Source of the DNA: GCA-2688775 sp035288865
GTDB taxonomy: Archaea; Nanobdellota; Nanobdellia; Woesearchaeales; GW2011-AR4
Direction of reading: 5' to 3'
Length of the DNA: 37,692 bases
NCBI GenBank assembly: GCA_035288865.1
Contig: DATDZA010000022.1
Coordinates: 1-37,692, forward strand
Positions 23,535-30,646 of this stretch are shown in pieces (position 1 is the stretch's first letter; each line of letters starts with the position of its first letter). The position numbers and the translations under genes were made by a program. The notes beneath the pieces are model-generated. The model saw only the letters and a program-made list of their open reading frames with translations, ran no database searches and was not told where the DNA came from.

Positions 23535-26500
23535 TTGTTAAGTGAAAAGGGGGTTAGTTTTAAGAATATATTCACTTTTATAATTTTTTCTCTTATTAGC
23601 CTTACAGCTTTTTCAACACAGGCTAAAGCTACTGACCACATAGGTTATCCTGATTCTATAAATGCAGTCTATAACCCAATCACCCAAAGGCTTGATGTGA
23701 GCGGAACATACAAAATGGGATCATGTTCAGATATTGATCGGGTTGGATTTTCTTTGTTCATGAATGGAAGCAACCCACTGACCCTAGTTAACGGAAGCCT
23801 TGACGGCAATCAATCAGGTTCTGTACACGTTTTAAGCCCGTGCACAGGCAATGGAACTTACACTGACAGCCATACCATTGAAGCATTGCCAAGATTTGTA
23901 TGTGTTGTTATTTATGATGTAAACGAAGAGGACACATCGGGAGATTTCGGCAATATTTCAGCTGGTGGGGACAGAAATAGGAAGAACTCTTATGAAAATA
24001 ACAATGACCGATACAATTTAAACATTAAAAGTGGTGGATTAGATATCAACAGGGATAATGACGTAAACAGCGAAGATGAAGGTCCTTTCAACGGATTTAG
24101 TATTATTAATGGCTCAATAGACATAGATGAAAATAATATTATTGATGGAAGCGATGATTTGAATGACAGTTTCTTTGGCTTTGATGTTTATGATGGTAAA
24201 GTAGATATCAATAATAATGGCATAATCAATTCAGGAGATGGTGGCCAGGTTCCTGACCCAAGGGTTTGCATGACGCCATTATTGGCTGTTGGCAATTTAA
24301 CTGTAATAAAACAGGTAGTAAATGACAACGACGGTGAATTGGATGCTTCTGATTTTAATCTTCACGTCAAGAATTCAAGCGGTGCCGATGTTTCTGGAAG
24401 CCCTGCTGCAGGTTCAGAATCAGGAACAAATTATATTCTTGAAGCAGGCACTTATGTTGTAAGTGAAGATCCTTCTGAAGGGTATGCACAAACTTTTGGC
24501 GGCGATTGTGATGAGAATGGAAATATTAATGTCACAATAAATTCATCAAAGACATGCACTATTACCAATAATGACGCAGCCACAACAATTTTGGTCAATA
24601 AGACAGTCATAAATGATAATGGCGGCACTTTGATTGAATCAAATTTTGTTCTGAAGATAAACGATAATACTGTCACAGATGAAGCAGTAAATGAAGTGAC
24701 TCCCGGGGAATATACCATATCGGAAGTTGCAGTTTCTGGTTACACAGGTACAATTGGGGGAGATTGCGCTGCAGACGGAACAGTCACTGTTACTGAAGGC
24801 CAAGCAGCGGTTTGTACTATACATAATGATGATCAGCCAGGCACCCTCATAGTCATAAAAGAAGTTTATAATGATGAGGGCGGTCAAGCACTTCCAGAAG
24901 ACTTTACAATGACAGTTACTGGCGAAAATCCAAGCCCTGCCTCATTCCCTGGACAAAATCTATCTGGAACAACTGTAACATTAGATGCGGGCGATTATAC
25001 AGTTTCTGAATCAGGCCCAAGCGGATATGGAGGAATTGCATCTGAAAATTGTGAGGGGACTATCGGAATAGGAGAATTAAAAGAATGCACTATAACAAAC
25101 AATGACCTATTAGGAGAAATCCGTGGAATGAAGTTCGAAGATGAAAATGGAAATGGTGTCAAGGATGACGGTGAACTGGGACTGGAAGGATGGACAATAT
25201 ACTTGGACCTAAATAACAATGGAGTGCTGGACGATGGCGAGCCTTCTAAAATAACTGATTCCAATGGCCTGTATAATTTTACAAATCTGACAGAAGGCAA
25301 CTACACCATTAGGGAAGTCAATCAAAGTGATTGGGTGCAAACTTTACCGAACGAATATAAGTATGAATTGGAAGTGAAGAATGGAGATGTAATCGAGGAT
25401 ATTAACTTTGGAAATTACAAGTATGCTTCTATATTAGTTGAAAAGGATGTAGATTTTGGTGACCCTGAATCTTCATATGAATTTTTTGTTACACTGGATG
25501 GAAATGATCAAAGAACCATAACTAAAGCGACCACTGTACTTTACGAAAATCTCCCTCCAGGAACGTATATAATAGAAGAATTGCCCGACGCTAATTTTAA
25601 TTTGTATTCCTACTCTTATGATGAAGATGCAGCAGATGGCGCTCAAATCACCGTTGGATCTGGAGATGAAATTTCCCTCATTATTACTAATAGAATAAAA
25701 TTTGGAAATGTTACAATATACAAGAAAACAATTCCTGCCGAAGAGCAAGAGTTCTCCTTTTTGGGAGATAATTTTCCAGAATTCTCGCTGGCAAATGGCG
25801 GCTCAAAATTATTTCCTAATTTGATTGCAGGAAGCTATGGGGGTATTTTTGAGGCAGTGCCTGATGGATGGATTAGCTCGTCAGAATGCTCAGATGGAAG
25901 CAGCCCAAGTTCCATTGAACTTGGTGCCGGCGAAAACATGAGCTGTACCTTTACAAACATAAAGAAAGCCAAATTAACTATAACTAAAATTGTTAATAAT
26001 GATAATGGGGGGACATCAGTTGTGGATAATTTCCCGCTTTTTGTCAATGAAAGTACAGTAAATAGCGGAGACGAAAATCTATTTGTCCCTGGAGAATATA
26101 TTGTATCGGAAACAAATCAGCCAGGTTATTCTGCTGCATTTTCAGGAGATTGCGATGATAATGGAAATATAGTTCTCGAGCCCGGTGATGTTAAAACTTG
26201 CACAATTACAAATGATGATATTGCAGTACAAAACTCAACTTTAACAGTAAATAAAATAGTAATAAATGATGACGGGGGGAAAGGAGCTGCTTCTGATTTT
26301 AATTTATTCATAAATGAATCGCAAGTATCAAATGGGGGGGCAGTTATTTTACCACAAGGAGAATATATTGTAACTGAATCAATTAATGTTAACTATTCAA
26401 GTACTTTCTCCGGAGATTGCGACTCAAATGGAAATGTTGTGCTAACCACTGGAGAAAATAAAACCTGCAATATAACTAATAATGATATTGCTGAAGGGAA

Positions 26501-27638
26501 TGCAACGTTAAAAGTAACAAAAATAGTTATAAATAACGACACTGGAACTGCACAAGTCTCAGACTTTGAATTGTTTGTCAATCAGCAGTCAATTATAAGC
26601 GGCCAGCCATTAAGCTTACCGGCAGGCGAATATGCGATAACAGAATCTGAAAATGAATTGTATGCTCCAAGTTTCTCAGAAGATTGTGATACAAATGGGA
26701 ATATAGTCTTAAATCCAGGAGAAATAAAATATTGCACAATCACAAACGATGATATCCCCCCTATTCTAGGCCAAATAACCGGCATTAAATTCAATGACTC
26801 GAATGGAAATGGAAAAAGAGACGAGGGAGAAAATGGGTTGTCTGACTGGAGAATTTTCCTTGACAATAATAATAACGAAGTCAATGACTCAGGCGAACCT
26901 TCAACTTTGACAGCTGCTGATGGCACATTTTCATTCACCAACTTGGGACCAGGGACTTATAATATTTATGAATTACTCTACTCCAGATGGAATTCAACAT
27001 TTCCAAAAGACCAACGGCATCCTGCGGTCATTGATGGAAATTCAACCTATGTGGAATTTGGAAATGTACTGGTTACAAGTCCTTGCGCAAACACCGTAAA
27101 AGATGTTATTGCTACCTGTAAACAGGGGACGATAATTCAAGACATTTTTTCAAACAGTTGCAGGACCCTAATCTGCTCCGATGGTCTAAATATCATGAAT
27201 GTTAAAGGTTGTGATAAGCCCGACAATATTACAAAGACTTTATTTGAAGTCTACAGACAAAACGCTCAAGGAATTCCATTCCAGGTTTGCCTAGGCGATG
27301 CCTGCGTTGGAAACAACAGCAATGCTCAAAGCTCCAATTTCCCCATATGCACTAATTTAACCCAGCAAAATCAAACCCAGTCAAAAAATGTGACGAGTGC
27401 GAATCTTTACGTAAAACAATATTATCCAAAAGGCAGGGATTATGTAATCGTTTGCAATGCAACCGGATTTGTGCCAACTTCATATGACTGGTTCTTTAGC
27501 GATGGAGACAAGCAATTGAATTCAGCAAACAAGGATGTATTCCATAGATTCAAGGCAGCCGGAGCATACACAGTCCAATGCTTTGCAAAAACCGCTTCAA
27601 TATCAAGAAACGCAACCTTAGCAATAAATGTAATTTGA
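23535..27638 (+). CDS. Giant secreted surface protein: prealbumin-like repeats, SdrD B-like domains, 8-Cys module and PKD
   Basis: 1367 aa, probably starting at TTG (23535), preceded by a G-rich Shine-Dalgarno-like GGGGG. Signal peptide about 1-32 (FTFIIFSLISLTAFSTQAKA). Residues 165-240 hold three calcium-loop-like segments (DINRDNDVNSED, DIDENNIIDGSD, DINNNGIINSGD). Then come eight prealbumin-like repeats of about 85 residues (254-347, 351-434, 437-524, 632-720, 724-808, 812-896, 901-984, 990-1074); most contain a pair of Cys around G-D-C and C-T-I-T-N-D-D. Two SdrD B-like domains (527-630, 1078-1180) carry DxNxNGxxDxGE calcium loops. The 8-Cys module is at 1184-1272, an Asn/Gln/Thr linker follows, and a PKD domain ends the protein (1288-1366). 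No membrane anchor is seen. Likely an adhesin or cell-surface stalk. Confidence 0.85.
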   Translation: MLSEKGVSFKNIFTFIIFSLISLTAFSTQAKATDHIGYPDSINAVYNPITQRLDVSGTYKMGSCSDIDRVGFSLFMNGSNPLTLVNGSLDGNQSGSVHVLSPCTGNGTYTDSHTIEALPRFVCVVIYDVNEEDTSGDFGNISAGGDRNRKNSYENNNDRYNLNIKSGGLDINRDNDVNSEDEGPFNGFSIINGSIDIDENNIIDGSDDLNDSFFGFDVYDGKVDINNNGIINSGDGGQVPDPRVCMTPLLAVGNLTVIKQVVNDNDGELDASDFNLHVKNSSGADVSGSPAAGSESGTNYILEAGTYVVSEDPSEGYAQTFGGDCDENGNINVTINSSKTCTITNNDAATTILVNKTVINDNGGTLIESNFVLKINDNTVTDEAVNEVTPGEYTISEVAVSGYTGTIGGDCAADGTVTVTEGQAAVCTIHNDDQPGTLIVIKEVYNDEGGQALPEDFTMTVTGENPSPASFPGQNLSGTTVTLDAGDYTVSESGPSGYGGIASENCEGTIGIGELKECTITNNDLLGEIRGMKFEDENGNGVKDDGELGLEGWTIYLDLNNNGVLDDGEPSKITDSNGLYNFTNLTEGNYTIREVNQSDWVQTLPNEYKYELEVKNGDVIEDINFGNYKYASILVEKDVDFGDPESSYEFFVTLDGNDQRTITKATTVLYENLPPGTYIIEELPDANFNLYSYSYDEDAADGAQITVGSGDEISLIITNRIKFGNVTIYKKTIPAEEQEFSFLGDNFPEFSLANGGSKLFPNLIAGSYGGIFEAVPDGWISSSECSDGSSPSSIELGAGENMSCTFTNIKKAKLTITKIVNNDNGGTSVVDNFPLFVNESTVNSGDENLFVPGEYIVSETNQPGYSAAFSGDCDDNGNIVLEPGDVKTCTITNDDIAVQNSTLTVNKIVINDDGGKGAASDFNLFINESQVSNGGAVILPQGEYIVTESINVNYSSTFSGDCDSNGNVVLTTGENKTCNITNNDIAEGNATLKVTKIVINNDTGTAQVSDFELFVNQQSIISGQPLSLPAGEYAITESENELYAPSFSEDCDTNGNIVLNPGEIKYCTITNDDIPPILGQITGIKFNDSNGNGKRDEGENGLSDWRIFLDNNNNEVNDSGEPSTLTAADGTFSFTNLGPGTYNIYELLYSRWNSTFPKDQRHPAVIDGNSTYVEFGNVLVTSPCANTVKDVIATCKQGTIIQDIFSNSCRTLICSDGLNIMNVKGCDKPDNITKTLFEVYRQNAQGIPFQVCLGDACVGNNSNAQSSNFPICTNLTQQNQTQSKNVTSANLYVKQYYPKGRDYVIVCNATGFVPTSYDWFFSDGDKQLNSANKDVFHRFKAAGAYTVQCFAKTASISRNATLAINVI
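24294..26756 (+). repeat. Tandem prealbumin-like domain array (eight copies, interrupted by one SdrD B-like domain)
   Basis: Each unit runs from a K-x-V-x-N-D-x-G-G start through P-G-E/D-Y-x-V-S-E to C-x-I-T-N-D-D. Units 6 to 8 are the most alike. Unit 4 lacks both cysteines and unit 5 has changed spacing. The pattern is of successive domain duplication with later divergence. Confidence 0.7.
27084..27350 (+). repeat. 8-Cys module, copy 4
   Basis: Residues 1184-1272 of the 1367-aa protein; gaps 10-13-4-11-25-4-14. It is followed by a Gln/Asn/Thr linker and a PKD domain, the same order as in the protein at 30647-32938. Confidence 0.8.
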
Positions 27639-27639
27639 C

Positions 27640-28038
27640 TTATTTCTTTTCCTTAAAATCAAGCGAAGCAGAATTTATGCAGTATCTTAGTCCTGTTGGA
27701 TTTGGGCCATCATTAAAAACATGCCCCAGGTGACCACCACAATTTTTGCACATGACTTCCGTACGCCTCATAAAATGGCCGTTGTCTTCCTGCTCAGAAA
27801 CATTTTCTTTGGATATAGGGGCAGAAAAACTAGGCCATCCGCAGCCTGCATCAAATTTTGCATCTGAAACAAATAATTTGTTTCCGCAGGCTGCGCATAC
27901 ATACTTTCCTTTTTTGAAATGCTGGTCATACTTGCCAGTATATGGATTTTCGGTTCCTTTTTGCCTTAAAACATTATATTGCTCGGGCGTCAGGGTTTTT
28001 TTCCACTCTTCCTCGGATTTTTTTATTTTTGGCTTCAT
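27640..28038 (-). CDS. msrB: Peptide-methionine (R)-S-oxide reductase MsrB
   Basis: It reduces the R form of methionine sulfoxide in oxidised proteins. The 132-aa protein has the two zinc CxxC pairs (Cys48/Cys51 and Cys97/Cys100), the CGWPSF segment (Cys66), GGHLGHVFNDGP, and the catalytic Cys120 in RYCINSASL. There is no signal peptide, so it acts in the cytoplasm. It starts with a leaderless ATG (minus-strand TATA at 28059-28071) and converges with the giant surface protein gene, one base between stops. No msrA is seen in the window. Confidence 0.97.
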   Translation of the reverse strand: MKPKIKKSEEEWKKTLTPEQYNVLRQKGTENPYTGKYDQHFKKGKYVCAACGNKLFVSDAKFDAGCGWPSFSAPISKENVSEQEDNGHFMRRTEVMCKNCGGHLGHVFNDGPNPTGLRYCINSASLDFKEKK

Positions 28039-28102
28039 AATAATATAGACAATAAAGCTATTAATATACTTTTCCCAAAATTAGGCCAGAATTTATTGAA
28101 TT

Positions 28103-29950
28103 TTAGTTTGCTAAAAACCTGGCAAACCCATAAATATTATTGACGCATCCCTTTGCAATGCATGCGGAGAAGATAACACCTGTTGGTGCTTTTTGCCTGT
28201 AAACCTCAACATGGCCATTATCCTTCTCACATGCCTGCACTTGTATATTTTCGCTTGTAGTTTTATAAATTAACGTCCTGCAAACCCCTTTTGTTGTGTC
28301 GCTTTTAATCTTGCATTCTTTGCCGTTTACAATGCAGTTGCTCTCGAATTCAGATATTCTTTTTTTAGTTGAAAGAGATTTAATCTGCAAATTCGAATTT
28401 GTCAAATTAATTTTATTACTTGTTAGATTTTTTTCAGTTGAATAAAAGTTAATATCGGGAGTTGTATTGGAATTAATGATTTTATTTGTATTGTTATGGC
28501 CAATTACAATTTCTTGATTAATAGTCAAATTGGAATTATTGACTAAATTTGGTATTGGAATTAAATTATAAGATACTATTGCTGACATATTTTTATCAGA
28601 TATTGTTAAATCTCTCCCAATTCCTATCCCAAGGGCCCTTACAGCAAATGCCTTGGTATAAATGCCGTAACAATTCTCGTTATCCCACACTTTAGTCGAG
28701 GGATTATAATGTTTTTTGATAGAGTTGTCAAGTGCTTGCTGTAACAAGGATGAATCATACCCCATCAAAAATTCTGCCTGCAATCCTTGCGCATAATATC
28801 CAGATTGATAATTCAAAGCGGTCCCATTCTGGTAATATTGAGTCGGTACCTTTTTAATGTCCCCCATATATTTTTCACCCCAAATTCTGCAATAATTATC
28901 TAATTCAGGCATTTCAAATTTTATGGATTTCGCATAATAGTTTGCTGTGCAAATTGTAGTAGCTCTAGTGGCATCAAATCCGTCCCACAATCCATTAATT
29001 CCGCCTTCGGTCATTCTAGGCATCGGGGTTCCGTTTTCCATTACATATGAGAACGCTTTTCCTGGTGGAACTGTGAATTTCAAACCGTCAAATTGTGCAG
29101 CATGCAGGTAATTTAAGCCTAAATTTCTTGCAACTTCACAATATTTTTGGTCACCGGTTTGCTTGCAAGCCTGAAGCATTGTTATTATGACATCTCCAAA
29201 ATAACCCGTAAAAGCATAATTATTTGGAGTATTTTCCAAGCCAAGTGATTTGACATGAGAGCCGCCGGCAAGCCAATAGCATACTTGCCCATATTTTTGC
29301 GTAGGCCTGCATTTCTGGTCTATTTCATAATTTATCATATCATCAGTCAATTGCTTGGCCAAGGCCTTGTATTTTCCCCTTGCTTCAGAACTAAAATAAG
29401 GATTGACTGCAGCCTGCCACAGTGAGCTTGTGATTCTGGCTGAAGCGTCAGAGGCAGAGTCGCTGTTTCCATTAACTCCGGATATCCCGCATCCGTCAAT
29501 AATATCCCCATTTCTCCTGTATCTCCATCCAGGCAGTTTTCCATATTTTCCACATGAAATGTTTATGACTATGCTGTAGAATTCATCCATTCTTTTCTGA
29601 TTATTTCCCATTGAAACTAAAATCCCAACCTGGGAAAATTCATCAGTGACCATGCAATTGTGTGTTGAATCAATTATTGGAGAATTGCATGCTGGCGCTT
29701 TTATCAAATCAGATTCAGCACATCCTGAAGAAGTCCTATACCAAGGAACCCACATCATATTATCAATAGTTTGGACAGTTTTTCCATTAAATATTGCATC
29801 GACAAGGCCATCATAATTTTGGGAATTTGATTTGTCATCGAACCCTGTTCCATTTGGATTAATCAAAGCGCCTGCGGCATACACCGAAGTGGAAAATAAC
29901 AATAACACAAAAAATACAGAGCCCAGCCTAACAACTAATTCTTTTTTCAT
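28103..29950 (-). CDS. Secreted GH8-like (alpha/alpha)6 glycosidase with degenerate 8-Cys module
   Basis: I start at the ATG at 29950: GAGGTG (29957-29962) is at Shine-Dalgarno distance, so the GTG at 29959 is part of that site. The protein is 615 aa with a signal peptide ending VYA-AG. In numbering from 29959, the catalytic body (about 45-450) has features of glycoside hydrolase family 8: TDEFSQVGILVSMGNNQK, with Glu107 where GH8 has the acid of SEGQxYG, then W-x-Y-R, then ASDASARI (Asp171), then WDGFDATR, with Asp329 in the place of the GH8 base. Many Cys suggest disulfides. An Asn/Thr/Ile-rich linker (450-535) leads to a C-terminal 8-Cys module missing its fourth and eighth cysteines. The substrate is unknown. 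Confidence 0.65.
   Translation of the reverse strand: MKKELVVRLGSVFFVLLLFSTSVYAAGALINPNGTGFDDKSNSQNYDGLVDAIFNGKTVQTIDNMMWVPWYRTSSGCAESDLIKAPACNSPIIDSTHNCMVTDEFSQVGILVSMGNNQKRMDEFYSIVINISCGKYGKLPGWRYRRNGDIIDGCGISGVNGNSDSASDASARITSSLWQAAVNPYFSSEARGKYKALAKQLTDDMINYEIDQKCRPTQKYGQVCYWLAGGSHVKSLGLENTPNNYAFTGYFGDVIITMLQACKQTGDQKYCEVARNLGLNYLHAAQFDGLKFTVPPGKAFSYVMENGTPMPRMTEGGINGLWDGFDATRATTICTANYYAKSIKFEMPELDNYCRIWGEKYMGDIKKVPTQYYQNGTALNYQSGYYAQGLQAEFLMGYDSSLLQQALDNSIKKHYNPSTKVWDNENCYGIYTKAFAVRALGIGIGRDLTISDKNMSAIVSYNLIPIPNLVNNSNLTINQEIVIGHNNTNKIINSNTTPDINFYSTEKNLTSNKINLTNSNLQIKSLSTKKRISEFESNCIVNGKECKIKSDTTKGVCRTLIYKTTSENIQVQACEKDNGHVEVYRQKAPTGVIFSACIAKGCVNNIYGFARFLAN
28106..28336 (-). repeat. 8-Cys module, degenerate copy 5
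   Basis: Only six cysteines remain: the fourth is Tyr (RTLIY) and the protein ends before the eighth. The core CRTLI, the CEKD in place of CDKPD, VEVYRQ and GFAR are kept. Confidence 0.7.
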
Positions 29951-30010
29951 AGCCAACACCTCAATATTAGATTTAGAGACTAAAAAATCTCAAATGTTAG
30001 ATAAGAAAGG

Positions 30011-30055
30011 TTATTTATAAAGCTTGTAATGACACTCGTAATTACTTGTAATGAC
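30011..30055 (-). promoter_or_regulatory. GH8-like gene promoter with 22-base-spaced direct repeats upstream
   Basis: TTATTTATAA (30011-30020) is the minus-strand TATA; transcription would start near 29990 and give a leader of about 40 bases with a Shine-Dalgarno. Immediately upstream, CTTGTAATGAC occurs twice (30023-30033 and 30045-30055), exactly 22 bases apart, with a third GTAAT at 30038-30042. Two turns of helix between copies suggests a regulator binding one face. Confidence 0.45.
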
Positions 30056-30145
30056 GTCTAAAGATAGTTTATTTCCATATAGAAGCGAAATACTATTTAT
30101 GAGTCAGATGTAAAGGTTTAAGAATTTAAAAAAGAAAGGGGCATT

Positions 30146-30457
30146 ATGAGCATAGATGACGGAATAATTGGTGGTAAGAGGACCCGCCTTTTTCAAATGA
30201 GATTAACCAGAGAAGAAGGAGACCGGTTAGCATATATGGCAGAAAAATACAGCCAGGGAGACAAGTCTGACTTTATTCGTTCAAAGATTTTTCCAAAAAC
30301 ATTTGATTACGTTAAGGCGGAGATAAGCGGGGCAATAGAAAAGGCAAGAACTGGTTTCTCGTATTATAAATCAAAATTCAAAAAAACTTTTCAAGATTAC
30401 TCTAAATTATACGCAAATGTTTATACTCCCACTTATGGCAACTTGGCCTACAGATAG
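30146..30457 (+). CDS. Putative ribbon-helix-helix type small protein, 103 aa
   Basis: Residues about 12-48 fit a ribbon-helix-helix DNA-binding fold: a strand RTRLFQMRLT, a helix EEGDRLAYMAEKYS, and a second helix KSDFIRSKIF, as in MobC-like or antitoxin proteins. The rest is basic and Tyr-rich with no known domain. AAAGGGG (30135-30141) is a good Shine-Dalgarno, and TACTATTTATGAG near 30091 could be the TATA region. No toxin gene lies beside it: the next gene is a tRNA on the other strand. A regulator of the neighbouring surface genes is possible. Confidence 0.6.
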   Translation: MSIDDGIIGGKRTRLFQMRLTREEGDRLAYMAEKYSQGDKSDFIRSKIFPKTFDYVKAEISGAIEKARTGFSYYKSKFKKTFQDYSKLYANVYTPTYGNLAYR

Positions 30458-30476
30458 TAAAATGGGGCTGCGGAGA

Positions 30477-30498
30477 CACTCGGAAATCATTTGTTTCA
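30477..30498 (-). other. tRNA intron 2, in the T-loop between positions 59 and 60 (22 bases)
   Basis: A regular bulge-helix-bulge: the T stem is the outer helix; TTCG (30501-30504) pairs with CGAG (30479-30482) as the four-base central helix; the bulges are AAT (cut AA|T) and TGT (cut TG|T); the intron stem is GAAA with TTTC around a seven-base loop. Cutting after the second base of each bulge restores the loop TTCGAAT exactly. Confidence 0.75.
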
Positions 30499-30519
30499 TT
30501 CGAACTCCGGCCGGACCCA

Positions 30520-30545
30520 TTATGGACAAAATAAAAAATTTTGTG
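30520..30545 (-). other. tRNA intron 1, canonical position 37/38 (26 bases)
   Basis: The bulge-helix-bulge has the anticodon stem as outer helix; T32-T33-G34-G35 faces CCAT (three pairs plus a T-T) as central helix; the bulges are GGC (cut GG|C) and AAT (cut AA|T). The intron stem is ACAAAAT with ATTTTGT, perfect over seven pairs with a T5 loop. Confidence 0.75.
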
Positions 30546-30646
30546 CCCCAAGGGCCAATTCTACCTAGCTATACTACAGCCCCGACAAGAACAAATAAAT
30601 GGTGTTCATTTTAAAATATTATGGTTATTTTATCTTTAAAATTAAT

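Larger units (their letters stand above)
30463..30583 (-). tRNA. tRNA-Pro (anticodon GGG) with two introns
   Basis: The acceptor stem GGGGCTG (30577-30583) pairs perfectly with CAGCCCC (30464-30470); the discriminator is A (30463); CCA is not encoded. T8-A9 and a D-loop with A14, G15, G18-G19 and A21 follow. The anticodon stem GGCCC pairs with GGGTC (one G-U), and the loop T32-T33-GGG-G37 carries anticodon GGG at 30549-30547. The variable loop CGGC ends in C48, which can pair with G15. The T stem CGGAG pairs perfectly with CTCCG around TTCGAAT. This works only if two introns are removed (30520-30545 and 30477-30498), leaving 73 bases. The weak point is the D stem (GTAT with GAAT), which has one A-A mismatch and two G-U pairs. 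An upstream TATTTTAAAAT-like TATA lies near 30613. Confidence 0.78.

Noticed and set aside
30463..30583. Reading the tRNA anticodon as TGG with stem TGGCC
   Set aside because: The only partner, GGCCG, overlaps the T stem CGGAG. The GGG reading gives a paired anticodon stem, a normal variable loop and a regular bulge-helix-bulge.
30417..30614. 65-codon plus-strand frame over the tRNA gene
   Set aside because: It overlaps the end of the 103-aa gene and runs antisense through the tRNA; its residues follow from the tRNA sequence and show no protein-like pattern.
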